Positions 54,436 to 63,644 of a stretch of DNA of 64,000 nt are shown in pieces (position 1 is the stretch's first letter; each line of letters begins with the position of its first letter). The notes beneath the pieces were generated by a model that saw only the letters and a list, made by a program, of their open reading frames with translations, did not search any database and was not told the origin of the DNA. Where the stretch lies: positions 2,858,660 to 2,922,659 of the forward strand of contig NZ_CP007441.1 of the NCBI RefSeq assembly GCF_000590475.1, written 5' to 3'. This DNA is from Stutzerimonas stutzeri. GTDB lineage: Bacteria > Pseudomonadota > Gammaproteobacteria > Pseudomonadales > Pseudomonadaceae. A program made the position numbers and the translations under genes.

Positions 54436-55692
54436 ATGAAGATCTTATTTCTGCATAGTCTCTATGAACCCCATGTGGGCGGCGGCGCGGAGATCGTCGT
54501 GCGGCAGCTGGCCGAAGGGCTGCAGGTCCGTGGTTTTGACGTAGCGGTGCTGGTCACCGGCCCGGATACCGGCGTTCAAGAGGAAACGTTAGGCGGCGTA
54601 CGGATCTATCGCGCCGGCCTGCATAACCTTTACTGGCATTTCACCCAGAACAGGCCCAGCTCGTTGCTGCGCCTCGGCTGGCATTACCGGGATCGTTACA
54701 ACCGCAGCATGCGCCTGCATGTTCGCGAGGTAATCGCGCGCGAACAACCGGACCTGGTGATGTGCCACAACCTGACTGGTTGGTCGGTCTCGGCGTGGGA
54801 CGAAATCGCTGCTGTGGGTGTGCCGATCGTTCAAGTGCTGCACGATCTCTATTTGCTGTGCCCTAAGGACACCATGTTCAACAAAGGCCGCAGCTGCGAG
54901 CGGCAGTGCACTCTCTGCTCGGCCTTTCGGCGGAATCACGCCGCGGCGTCGGCTCAAGTGAATGCGGTGATCGGTGTCAGCCGCTTCGTTCTGGACCGAC
55001 TCACCGCTCAAGGCTACTTCGGCCGAGCCAGCCGCCATGTGGTGCATAACAGCATCGTGCCGAGCGCCAGTGCGCCTCCCGAGCGCCACAGCCACAGCGG
55101 GCTGCTGCGTTTCGGCTATATCGGCACGCTGTCGGAAAACAAGGGAGTGGGCTGGCTGATCGAGCAATTCCAGCAGCTTTCGATCGACGCCACTTTGGAA
55201 ATCGCCGGGCGCGGCAAGCTGGACTACGAGGCGCATCTCAAGGCGCAGGCCGATCCGGCCAAGGTCCGTTTTGTCGGCTACCAGAATGCCAACGCCTTCA
55301 TGCGCAATATCGATGTGCTGGTGGTGCCGTCGATATGGGCCGAGCCCTTCGGCCTGGTCGCCGTCGAGGCCTGCGCACAGCACCTGCCCGTCATCGCGAC
55401 GAGCATGGGCGGCCTGCGGGAAATCATCGAGGACAACCACAATGGGCTGCTCTGTACACCGGCCGACCCTGACTCGCTCGGCCGAGCGATGCTCAAACTC
55501 TACCTGGACAGCGGCCTGCGCCAGCGGTTGTCGCGACAGGCACGCGCCAGCGTTGCGCCTTTTTTGAACATGGAGCGAATGCTCGATCAGTACCAATCGA
55601 TCCTGCATACCGCGCTACACGGCCGGAGAGCCCACGATGCCCCCGAGTTCGCTGACCATCACGCGCCCCAGGTCGAGCCCACTGGCGATTGA
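54436..55692 (+). CDS. Glycosyltransferase family 4 protein
   Basis: A 418-residue GT-B transferase. It has an N-terminal acceptor domain beginning MKILFLHSLYEPHVGGGAEI and a donor domain with GYIGTLSENKGVGWLIEQF. The conserved EPFGLVAVEACA carries the E-x7-E motif of retaining GT4 enzymes. A cysteine-rich patch (CPKDTMFNKGRSCERQCTLC) near residue 145 is seen in some family members that bind zinc. Its last 56 bases overlap the polymerase gene. Confidence 0.9.
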   Translation: MKILFLHSLYEPHVGGGAEIVVRQLAEGLQVRGFDVAVLVTGPDTGVQEETLGGVRIYRAGLHNLYWHFTQNRPSSLLRLGWHYRDRYNRSMRLHVREVIAREQPDLVMCHNLTGWSVSAWDEIAAVGVPIVQVLHDLYLLCPKDTMFNKGRSCERQCTLCSAFRRNHAAASAQVNAVIGVSRFVLDRLTAQGYFGRASRHVVHNSIVPSASAPPERHSHSGLLRFGYIGTLSENKGVGWLIEQFQQLSIDATLEIAGRGKLDYEAHLKAQADPAKVRFVGYQNANAFMRNIDVLVVPSIWAEPFGLVAVEACAQHLPVIATSMGGLREIIEDNHNGLLCTPADPDSLGRAMLKLYLDSGLRQRLSRQARASVAPFLNMERMLDQYQSILHTALHGRRAHDAPEFADHHAPQVEPTGD

Positions 55693-56953
55693 CAAGCCAA
55701 CCCTGCTGACGTTGATCGCGGCCTCGCTGCTGGTCAGCGAAACCTTTGCTGGAGCGCTGCGCTATTACCTGGACATGGCCGGCATCTCCGCCCTGCTCTA
55801 TCTGCCGAAGCTGGCATGCCTGGCCGCGGTTGCGCTGGAACTGCCGCGCGCGCGAAACAAGCCAGGGGTATGGCTGGTGTTGTTTGCATTGGCGGTCTCA
55901 GGCTTGTTGGCATTGCTGCACGGAGCCGCGCTGATCAACGTCGGTTTCAGCTTGTTCATCTACATTCCGCTGTTGTTCGGGCTGTTCTGCGGCCGCTACC
56001 TGGAATGCAGAGCCGGCCTGCTGGGTTGGGCGGCCGGGCTATGCCTGGTGGCCTCGCTGCTCGGCATCGCACTGGACATGTTCACCAACGTGCCCTGGAA
56101 GGGCTACAGCTACATGATGGGCGACGTCGAGCTGACCGCGAACAAGTCCTGGGCCTTCGGCAGTACCGATCGTCTCGCCGGCTTTGCCCGGATGTCGACC
56201 AATCTGGCGGTGATGATCGCGCTGTACAGCTTGTATCTGGCAGCGTTTCTGCAGTCGCGCCTGCTGCGAATGCTGCTTTACCCGCTGGCCTTTGGCGCGA
56301 TCTTCCTCACGACCAACAAGTCCACAGCGGCGGCTTACCTGTTGACCTTGATGATGCTGTTCCTTGCCGGCTACCGCATGCCCAGCGCTACGGCATTTTT
56401 CATCGCGGTGCTGATGGGCATGGCTCTGCCAATTGCCAGCCTGTTGCTGAACATCCCGCAAAGCGAAGCCTATAGCGCCAGCTTGCTTGCGTCCTTCAAC
56501 GACCGCCTGATCAACAGCTGGCCGAACTTCATCGACGTGGTCACCCATGAAGGCTGGGCTTGGTGGGGCGCGGGGTTCGGTGCGGTCGGCAGCAGCGCAG
56601 CGGCCTTTCCGCTGGCCTGGCTGGAATTGCTGAGCATCGCCGACAACACGGCGCTGTATCTCTGGGGGATGCTCGGTGTGTTCGGCGTGCTGCTGTATCT
56701 GCTGTTTTTTCCCTTGCTGCTGCGCCTGCACGATCGCGGCCCGCCCATCCGTCACGCCCTGCTGGGCATCGTCTTCTGTACCTGCCTGATCGGCTGGGCG
56801 ACCGACGTATTGGAGGTGACCACCGCCACCCTGTTCCTCGGCATGGCGATCGCCCACGCCCTGATGCCGCGGGAGGTGCAGCATCAAGGGATGCACAACC
56901 CGATCGCTCTCGAGAAACCGTATGTCTATAGACCCAGGGACGGCCAGCCATGA
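55637..56953 (+). CDS. Wzy/O-antigen ligase-like membrane protein
   Basis: A 438-residue protein with about ten to twelve helices and a large periplasmic loop near 285-330 (SWPNFIDVVTHEGWAWWGAG). The architecture and operon place match the Wzy/WaaL superfamily, with GSTDRLAGFARMSTNLAVM as a conserved-looking region. It probably polymerises repeat units in the periplasm. Its start overlaps the GT4 gene and its end overlaps the glycosidase start by four bases. Confidence 0.85.
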   Translation: MPPSSLTITRPRSSPLAIDKPTLLTLIAASLLVSETFAGALRYYLDMAGISALLYLPKLACLAAVALELPRARNKPGVWLVLFALAVSGLLALLHGAALINVGFSLFIYIPLLFGLFCGRYLECRAGLLGWAAGLCLVASLLGIALDMFTNVPWKGYSYMMGDVELTANKSWAFGSTDRLAGFARMSTNLAVMIALYSLYLAAFLQSRLLRMLLYPLAFGAIFLTTNKSTAAAYLLTLMMLFLAGYRMPSATAFFIAVLMGMALPIASLLLNIPQSEAYSASLLASFNDRLINSWPNFIDVVTHEGWAWWGAGFGAVGSSAAAFPLAWLELLSIADNTALYLWGMLGVFGVLLYLLFFPLLLRLHDRGPPIRHALLGIVFCTCLIGWATDVLEVTTATLFLGMAIAHALMPREVQHQGMHNPIALEKPYVYRPRDGQP

Positions 56954-58278
56954 ACACCCGCCTTCTTTTTTGCCGTTTGGCGATTGTCGCGGCCATGTCG
57001 GGCGTGGCATTGCAGGCATCGGCACTGGAACCTGAAGAACCCTTTATCCTCGGCGTCGGCTCGCATGACCTGCATTTGCGCGACAGTCGCAGCCAGGGCA
57101 ACCAGTTGTTGCGGGACGCCGGTATCGAGTCGATACGAACCGACGCGCACTGGGCATTTATCGAACGTAAGCGTGACCAGCTCAAGGTGGAGCCGCACTG
57201 GGATCGCTATCTCGCCGGTACCGAGGCACAGGGGCTCGATAACATGTTCATCCTGGGGTACGGCAATCGTTTTCATGGCGACGGAGAAAAGCCACGCAGC
57301 GAACCGGTACGCGCCGCCTTCAACCGTTACGTCGCGTTCGTTGCCCAGCAGTTTCGGGGCCGCATCAAGCATTACGAAATCTGGAACGAGTGGGACGTCG
57401 AGGACCCGAGCGATCCTCAGTTTACTCAGGACTATGCTCGGCTGATCGCCGATGCGGCAGGCATCATTCGCCAGTACGATCCCGACGCCAAAGTGTTGGC
57501 CGGCGCGGTAACCACCAAAGGCATCGAGTCCGGTTTCGCCCTGCGCCTGATCGAGAACGGCGTAATGCAATCGATCGACGGCCTCTCGCTGCACCCGTAC
57601 GTCCATTGCCGCGGCCGGGGCAAAAACACTCCGGAGGCGTGGATCGAGTGGCTCGCCGAAGTCGACCTGGAACTGTCCAGCGCTGCGGGCCAACCGGTGC
57701 CCCTGTACCTGACGGAAATGAGCTGGCCGGCCTATCAGGGTTCCTGCGGCATCGACGAAAACATGCAGGCCGCCTACTTGGCGCGCAGTTTACTGCTTGT
57801 CAGGACGCTGCCCAACGTGAAAGGAATGTGGTGGTACGACTTCCGAAACGACGGGACCGACAAGCGTGAGCGAGAGCATAACTTCGGCTTGGTCCGCCAG
57901 GACTACAGCCTGAAACCCGCGTATCGGGTGCTCGAGGCGATCAGCCCGATCGTCCAGCATTACCAGTTCCTTGGCCATAGCGATAAAACAGGGAATAACA
58001 CCGTCCTGATGCGTTTCGGCAATGCAGAAGAGCAGCTTCTTGTCGCCTGGAGCACCGACCAGGACCGCACCGTAAGCATCGAATCCGCGGGCAAGGCCAC
58101 CGGCCCGCTGGAGTTGATTGATACCGCGCACCCGGAGAACGGCCGAACGCAGGGCGAAACGGTGTGGACATGCACGGCCGATGCGAGCACCTGTACCGCC
58201 AGTGTCGAGCTCAATGGATTCCCCAAAATCATCAGCCTCGGCAAGTCCGCTGCCGCTGCGGCTCGCACCAATCCCTAG
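56950..58278 (+). CDS. PslG-like glycoside hydrolase (GH39-related)
   Basis: A 442-residue secreted enzyme, about the length I recall for P. aeruginosa PslG. It has a signal peptide (about 1-25, ending QASA), a TIM-barrel catalytic domain with acid/base Glu147 in YEIWNEWD and nucleophile Glu256 in LYLTEMSW, then a C-terminal beta-sandwich (about 355-435). PslG-type enzymes trim the polymer in the periplasm and can disperse biofilm. The start overlaps the polymerase gene. It points to a Psl-related exopolysaccharide, but substrate identity is inference. Confidence 0.85.
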   Translation: MNTRLLFCRLAIVAAMSGVALQASALEPEEPFILGVGSHDLHLRDSRSQGNQLLRDAGIESIRTDAHWAFIERKRDQLKVEPHWDRYLAGTEAQGLDNMFILGYGNRFHGDGEKPRSEPVRAAFNRYVAFVAQQFRGRIKHYEIWNEWDVEDPSDPQFTQDYARLIADAAGIIRQYDPDAKVLAGAVTTKGIESGFALRLIENGVMQSIDGLSLHPYVHCRGRGKNTPEAWIEWLAEVDLELSSAAGQPVPLYLTEMSWPAYQGSCGIDENMQAAYLARSLLLVRTLPNVKGMWWYDFRNDGTDKREREHNFGLVRQDYSLKPAYRVLEAISPIVQHYQFLGHSDKTGNNTVLMRFGNAEEQLLVAWSTDQDRTVSIESAGKATGPLELIDTAHPENGRTQGETVWTCTADASTCTASVELNGFPKIISLGKSAAAAARTNP

Positions 58279-58323
58279 CAGAAGATCTCGATTCGGAACT
58301 GTGTTTGAAAAGAGGAATTTCAG

Positions 58324-59442
58324 ATGATTGTGATCAATGCTCGCTTTTTGACCCAGGACATACGAGGAGTACAGCGCTTCGCAGAGCAGATCAGTCTGCA
58401 GCTCAAAACCTTGCGCGACGATCTGGTTTTCGTCGCGCCCAAGGATATCCGCCTGCACGACAGTGCCGAGCAGTTGCAAGTGCGCCGTATCGGTCGCCAT
58501 CGAGGCCATCTTTGGGAGCAGGTTGACCTCCCGCTGTGGCTAGCACGCAATGGCAGCCCACCGCTGGTCTCGCTATGCAATACCGCCCCCCTGGCGTACA
58601 GCAACCAGGTCGCGACCCACCATGACATCACCTACGTCAGGCACCCGGAAAGCTACTCGAAAGCGTTCCGGTTCACCTATCGCAACCTGACGCCACTCTT
58701 ATTCAAACGAATCAAGGCCTTGATTACCGTGAGTGAATTTTCCCGGAAAGAAATAGCGCGTTTCTACGGCTATCCGGCACGCCATATCTGGGTCGTGCCC
58801 AACGCAGTCGATGCACGCTTCCAACCCTTCTGCGCAGAACAATGCCCCCGTAGCTCGGCGCCCTATCTCCTGGCCGTGTCCTCTCACAGCGCCCACAAGA
58901 ATTTTGCCAGGATGGTCGCGGCATTCATCCGAATGGAAGGCCTGGAGGACGTTGAGCTACGCATCATTGGCGACTCGAGTCGAATATTCTCCGGCAGCCT
59001 CCACGATGTTGCCGGCAGCCGACGCATCCGCATGCTTGGCCGACTCACCGATGAAGAACTGGTGGAGGCCTATCAGGGCGCAACCGCCTTCGTGTTCCCA
59101 TCTGTCTACGAAGGTTTCGGCATTCCCCCGCTCGAAGCACAGGCCTGCGGCTGCCCGGTCATTGCAGCACGCGCCGCCTCCATTCCCGAGGTGCTGGGCG
59201 ACAGCGCCCTGTACTTCGACCCGCTGAAGGTCAAGGACATCGCCGACTGCATGCAGCGGGTCATGCGCGACGAGGCCTTGCGCCAAAACCTGCGTCGGCG
59301 TGGCAAGGCGAACGTGGCGCGGTACTGCTGGAATTCGTCGGCTCAACAGGTCTCCCGGTTGATCGACATGGCATTCACCGGCGTACGCGACGGCAATAAA
59401 GCAGACCTGCAGCGACTCCCCTTCAGCCAGCCGAAGCTCTAG
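58324..59442 (+). CDS. Glycosyltransferase family 4 protein
   Basis: A 372-residue GT-B transferase. It begins MIVINARFLTQDIRGVQRFA, with THHDITYVRHPESYSKAF in the acceptor domain. The donor domain shows LLAVSSHSAHKNFARMV, FVFPSVYEGFGIPPLEAQAC (E-x7-E) and GCPVIAA. It resembles mannosyl/rhamnosyl transferases; the exact sugar is not deducible. It has its own Shine-Dalgarno (GAGGAA) 45 bases after the glycosidase. Confidence 0.9.
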   Translation: MIVINARFLTQDIRGVQRFAEQISLQLKTLRDDLVFVAPKDIRLHDSAEQLQVRRIGRHRGHLWEQVDLPLWLARNGSPPLVSLCNTAPLAYSNQVATHHDITYVRHPESYSKAFRFTYRNLTPLLFKRIKALITVSEFSRKEIARFYGYPARHIWVVPNAVDARFQPFCAEQCPRSSAPYLLAVSSHSAHKNFARMVAAFIRMEGLEDVELRIIGDSSRIFSGSLHDVAGSRRIRMLGRLTDEELVEAYQGATAFVFPSVYEGFGIPPLEAQACGCPVIAARAASIPEVLGDSALYFDPLKVKDIADCMQRVMRDEALRQNLRRRGKANVARYCWNSSAQQVSRLIDMAFTGVRDGNKADLQRLPFSQPKL

Positions 59443-59583
59443 TCCACGCGGTCGCCGACAGCGTCGCCTGTTACCTGCATTCACAGCGACCCCCGACACC
59501 GCTGCGGCACTTCAATATTCCAGTCACCGAATCTCGACGACTGATCCCTGTTGATACCCCTCCTATCCTGAAAGGCTAATCGT

Positions 59584-60801
59584 ATGAAAATCGCCATTGT
59601 TCATGACTGGCTAGTGACCTATGCCGGCGCCGAACGGGTGCTTGCCGGGCTGCTGGACACCTGGCCGGAAGCCGACCTGTTTGCCGTGATCGACTTTCTT
59701 TCCGATGAAGATCGCAGCAGTCTCGGTGGCAAGCGCGCCACCACCACCTTCATTCAGCAGCTACCCAAGGCAAAGACGCACTACAAGAAGTACTTGCCAC
59801 TAATGCCGCTGGCCATCGAACAACTCGACATGTCGGCTTATGACCTGGTGATTTCCAGCAGCCACGCCGTGGCGAAGGGCGTGCTCACCGGGCCGAATCA
59901 GTTGCACATCAGCTACGTACACTCGCCGATCCGCTACGCCTGGGACCTTCAGCATCAGTATCTGCACGAAGCCAGCCTGGATCATGGTTTCAAGGCCAAA
60001 CTGGCGCGCATGCTGCTGCACTACATGCGCATGTGGGACCAGCGCACCGCCAGCGGCGTGGACGAGTTCATCGCCAACTCGCATTTCATCGGCCGGCGCA
60101 TCAACAAGAGCTATCGGCGTGAATCAACCGTCATTTACCCGCCCGTCGATACCCGCCAGTTCACGCTGTATGCGGATAAGGAGGACTACTATCTGACCGC
60201 ATCACGGATGGTGCCCTACAAGCGCATTCCAATGATCGTCGAGGCATTTTCCCGAATGCCCGACAAAAAGCTGATCGTCATCGGCGCCGGGCCCGAAATG
60301 GAGAAGGCAAAGGAGCTCGCAACGCCAAACGTGACGCTGATGGGTTATCAGAGTTTTGCAGTACTGCTACATCACATGCAGCGCGCACGGGCATTCGTAT
60401 TCGCCGCGGAAGAGGATTTCGGAATCGCACCGATCGAAGCCCAGGCATGTGGCACGCCCGTCATCGCCTACGGACGAGGTGGTGTACTTGAAACCGTTCG
60501 GGGCATCGATCATCCGGAGCCGACTGGCGTGTTCTACCCAGAGCAGACGCCAGAGTCGCTGATCGCCGCGATCGCAGAGTTCGAATCGGAAGCACATCAC
60601 ATCTTTCCTGACGCATGCCGAGCCAGTGCAGAACGTTTTTCAACCGAACGATTCAGGCAGGAGATTAAGGCGTTCGTAGATACTAGGGTTCGAGAGGTTT
60701 CGTTGCTTCAAGGGCAGGAGGCGCTGTTGCACCGAACGACCGTAACTCCGGCAAGCCTCACACCGGTTTACCCCGCCGCGGTGCCAATGAAGCAAGCCTG
60801 A
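59584..60801 (+). CDS. Glycosyltransferase family 4 protein (mannosyltransferase-like)
   Basis: A 405-residue GT-B transferase of the WbaZ/PslI-like group. It shows IAIVHDWLVTYAGAERVL, YVHSPIRYAWDLQHQYL and IYPPVDTRQF. The donor site has YYLTASRMVPYKRIPMIVEA, EEDFGIAPIEAQACGTPVIA and GGVLETV. Family members often use GDP-mannose. A 141-base gap precedes it, and a long basic/polar tail follows residue 370. Confidence 0.9.
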   Translation: MKIAIVHDWLVTYAGAERVLAGLLDTWPEADLFAVIDFLSDEDRSSLGGKRATTTFIQQLPKAKTHYKKYLPLMPLAIEQLDMSAYDLVISSSHAVAKGVLTGPNQLHISYVHSPIRYAWDLQHQYLHEASLDHGFKAKLARMLLHYMRMWDQRTASGVDEFIANSHFIGRRINKSYRRESTVIYPPVDTRQFTLYADKEDYYLTASRMVPYKRIPMIVEAFSRMPDKKLIVIGAGPEMEKAKELATPNVTLMGYQSFAVLLHHMQRARAFVFAAEEDFGIAPIEAQACGTPVIAYGRGGVLETVRGIDHPEPTGVFYPEQTPESLIAAIAEFESEAHHIFPDACRASAERFSTERFRQEIKAFVDTRVREVSLLQGQEALLHRTTVTPASLTPVYPAAVPMKQA

Positions 60802-60834
60802 CCAAAACCTCATCTCAATTGCGAGGTTTCAAGG

Positions 60835-61164
60835 ATGAACACTGCAACCCAATGCGTCCGCACCACCTGCGTGCTGAGCTTCGCCCTGCTGATCTGCGGG
60901 ACGACCATCGCCACACAAATCTCCGAACACGCCCAGAGACCGCTGTATCCGAAGGGGTACGAAAGCCTGGCACGGGACACGTCTGGCTGCGCCAGCGGCG
61001 AATCCCGAGCGGTCATATCGGATCATGGCGTTCGCCAGACTGCCCTCCCCTGCAATGAAAGCAGTCGCCCCGCAAGACTCGCTCCGTCCCCTGTGCACCT
61101 GGCGAGGCCGCTATCCGATAGGCAGTACATTCGCTCCGGCGACGGCATCCGCTACTCGTTCTAA
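60835..61164 (+). CDS. Small secreted protein of unknown function in the exopolysaccharide operon
   Basis: A 109-residue protein with an N-terminal signal-like helix (TTCVLSFALLICGTTIATQI). The mature part has two cysteines (SGCASGES and LPCNESS, 21 residues apart) that could form a disulfide, and a C-terminus RSGDGIRYSF. AAGG precedes the ATG. I recognise no family. Its location among glycosyltransferases suggests an envelope role in polymer handling. Confidence 0.55.
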   Translation: MNTATQCVRTTCVLSFALLICGTTIATQISEHAQRPLYPKGYESLARDTSGCASGESRAVISDHGVRQTALPCNESSRPARLAPSPVHLARPLSDRQYIRSGDGIRYSF

Positions 61165-61186
61165 CCCTGCGACTTTTGGAGGTTCC

Positions 61187-61399
61187 ATGGACAGTGAAGA
61201 CCTGAACAAGCAATCGCTGATTTACGCAGACGGCTATTCGTACACCGAAGTATTCCGGGCACCCGAACTACCGGGAATGCCCAACGGCAGCCGTTTGGTC
61301 AGCGTATTTCACGCCTTTTTTACCGCAGAACGAGAAAACGACATTCTCGACACCGATCCGATCGCGCGAAAGAGGATGGAAACCTCCAGCGGCTGCTGA
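61187..61399 (+). CDS. Small protein of unknown function in the exopolysaccharide operon
   Basis: A 70-residue protein starting MDSEDLNKQSLIYADGYSYT, supported by a near-perfect GGAGG four bases before the ATG at 61187. It is acidic, with no signal peptide or membrane helix, and ends METSSGC. No family recognised. It begins 22 bases after the preceding small gene, so the two are probably co-translated. Confidence 0.6.
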   Translation: MDSEDLNKQSLIYADGYSYTEVFRAPELPGMPNGSRLVSVFHAFFTAERENDILDTDPIARKRMETSSGC

Positions 61400-61506
61400 A
61401 TGCCGGACCCCACGCTCACCATTGCGGGGACACAAGCGCCTCGTCAGACGGCGTTCCTGTCGCTGAAATAGCGATCGCTCCCCTCCCGACTCATGCAGAG
61501 CTCCCA

Positions 61507-62505
61507 ATGACTCCGAAAACCTCCTTGGTGACTGTGACCTATGGAGATCGGCTGGCTTATTTGCAGCAGCTGATCGAGCGCGCGCTGACGTTCGTCGAAA
61601 TCGACGAAGTGATCGTCGTGAGCAACGCCGCGCTCGCACCGCTGGAACAACTATCAGAGCGCTGGCCTGGGAAGGTCAGATTGATTCAGCTGCAACACAA
61701 TACCGGCTCGGCGAATGGCTATGCCGTGGCGCTCGAAGCCGCGCTGGCCGGCGGCGCCGACTACATCTGGATGATGGACGACGACAACGCTCCGACTGCC
61801 GCCGCAGTGTCGATCCTGCATCGCGAGATTGCGCGTCTCGGCGGCCTGATCGGTCCGGATCGGGTGGCGGTACTGGGCTATCGGGCGACGCAGCAGGCCG
61901 ACATTGCCCAGGGCATACCGCCACGCTACATCGTGCAGCAGCGCTCCAGCTATTTCGGTTTTCACATCGCCCAGTTGCCTTTCAAGATCTGGCGCAGGCT
62001 CCCTTGGGCAAAACGGCCCGGCAAACGGCCGGCGAGTATCAGCCTGCCATTCGCGCCCTACGGCGGCATGCTCGCCCATCGCAGCCTGTACCAGCGCATC
62101 GGTGTGCCGTTGAAAGAACTGGTGCTATACGTCGACGACACCGAGTACACCCGGCGTATCACCGCAGGCGGGGGGCAATTGCTCCTGTTTACCGATGCGG
62201 TTATCGACGAGCTCGAACAGTCCTGGAACGTCAAGGCCCGCACCCGCAACATCTACGAGACCTTTCTGCTCGGTGACTCGGACTTCCGCGCCTACTATGC
62301 CGCGCGCAATCAAGCCTGGTTCGACAAGAATGTCTGGGCCGACTCCCCCCGGCTGCACCGCCTCAATCGGGCGATTTTTCTTACCTTGCTGCGCTTGATT
62401 GCCCGGCTGCGTAATACCCGACAGCGCCTGCTGCTTATCGAACAAGCCATCCATGACGGCGAAAACGGCGTTCTGGGGATGAGCAAAACTTTCCCGTTGC
62501 GTTGA
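61507..62505 (+). CDS. Glycosyltransferase family 2 protein (GlfT2-like)
   Basis: A 332-residue GT-A transferase. It shows LVTVTYGDRLAYLQQLIERA, NTGSANGYAVALEAAL and the metal-binding WMMDDDNAP motif. The FAPYGGMLAHRSLYQRI and LYVDDTEYTRRI segments resemble galactofuranosyl- and rhamnosyl-transferase GT2 enzymes. The sugar is not established. It starts about 107 bases after the 70-residue gene. Confidence 0.88.
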   Translation: MTPKTSLVTVTYGDRLAYLQQLIERALTFVEIDEVIVVSNAALAPLEQLSERWPGKVRLIQLQHNTGSANGYAVALEAALAGGADYIWMMDDDNAPTAAAVSILHREIARLGGLIGPDRVAVLGYRATQQADIAQGIPPRYIVQQRSSYFGFHIAQLPFKIWRRLPWAKRPGKRPASISLPFAPYGGMLAHRSLYQRIGVPLKELVLYVDDTEYTRRITAGGGQLLLFTDAVIDELEQSWNVKARTRNIYETFLLGDSDFRAYYAARNQAWFDKNVWADSPRLHRLNRAIFLTLLRLIARLRNTRQRLLLIEQAIHDGENGVLGMSKTFPLR

Positions 62506-62555
62506 GCCCCTGCCTATAGCAGCGCTGTCGCCCGGATCAACCCAGGGATTTGCCC

Positions 62556-63626
62556 ATGGACATCGCTTCGACTCAGCGCGAACAGAACAACTTCGACTTC
62601 TTGCGTTTCTTTGCCGCTTCGGCAGTCGTCCTCGGTCACTGCTATTGGCTGTCGGGCATCGGCGATATCGAACCGGTGCGGCTGTTTACCGGGTCAATGG
62701 ATACCGCTGACATTGCCGTGAACCTGTTCTTCGTCATGAGCGGTTTTTTGATCGCTGCATCATGGATCAACAGTCGCAGTCCGCTGGACTTCGCCGTCAA
62801 ACGCGCCCTGCGGATTTTCCCGGCGTTGTGCGTTTCGGTTCTATTGACCGTACTCATTGTCGGGCCACTGGCAACCGGGCTGTCGCTCGAGGGCTACTTT
62901 CTTAACCGTCAGACTATGGGCTACCTCGGCAATATGACGTTGATTACCCATTTCCATCTGCCCGGGGTGTTTACCAACAATCCGTTCCCCGAGACCGTCA
63001 ACGGCTCCGTCTGGACGTTGCCCTACGAAGTGCTGATGTACGTTTCATTGCTGATAATGGGGCTGCTCAGAGTATTCGGCCGAATCGCTGTACTGACACT
63101 CCCCATCACGCTGATACTGCTTCACTTCCATCTGGCACCGAACCTGGGCCTGGAAAGCGACATTCTGCGCAAGTCGAGCCGGCTGGGCATGTTCTTCTTT
63201 CTAGGCTCGGCGTTGTACCTGTTTCGCCGGAGCGTGCCGTGGAACTGGAAGATCGCGCTGACGCTGCTGGCGGTCTCGCTGCTCAGCGCGCGAACCGACT
63301 GGTGGTTTTTCGTCCACGTCCTGACGCTACCGTACCTCACCATTTATCTGGCACATCTGCAGATACCACGACTGTCCCGCTTCGGCCGCTATGGAGATTT
63401 TTCATACGGCATCTACATTTACAGCTTTCCGTTCCAGCAGTTGCTGATGCATTGGCTGAGCCCGCAGTTGTCGCTGCCGGCTTTCATGGCGCTCAGCCTG
63501 ACAGGCAGTGTCATGCTGGCGATATTGTCGTGGCATCTGATCGAGTCGCCGGCGTTGCGTCTCAAGCGCTACCTGCCCAATCGTCGTGCTCGTCCGAACG
63601 AGGCTGTGTTGAATCAAGTTCCATGA
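62556..63626 (+). CDS. Acyltransferase family 3 membrane protein
   Basis: A 356-residue protein with about ten helices. It has the acyltransferase-3 hallmarks: NNFDFLRFFAASAVVLGHCY with the catalytic-type His, FFVMSGFLIAASW, and VWTLPYEVLMYVSLL. Such enzymes O-acetylate or otherwise acylate polysaccharide repeat units, as proposed for PslL. The ATG at 62556 has AGGGA upstream. It is the last gene of the cluster; no clear terminator follows. Confidence 0.9.
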   Translation: MDIASTQREQNNFDFLRFFAASAVVLGHCYWLSGIGDIEPVRLFTGSMDTADIAVNLFFVMSGFLIAASWINSRSPLDFAVKRALRIFPALCVSVLLTVLIVGPLATGLSLEGYFLNRQTMGYLGNMTLITHFHLPGVFTNNPFPETVNGSVWTLPYEVLMYVSLLIMGLLRVFGRIAVLTLPITLILLHFHLAPNLGLESDILRKSSRLGMFFFLGSALYLFRRSVPWNWKIALTLLAVSLLSARTDWWFFVHVLTLPYLTIYLAHLQIPRLSRFGRYGDFSYGIYIYSFPFQQLLMHWLSPQLSLPAFMALSLTGSVMLAILSWHLIESPALRLKRYLPNRRARPNEAVLNQVP

Positions 63627-63644
63627 CAGACCGTATTTCGCCTG

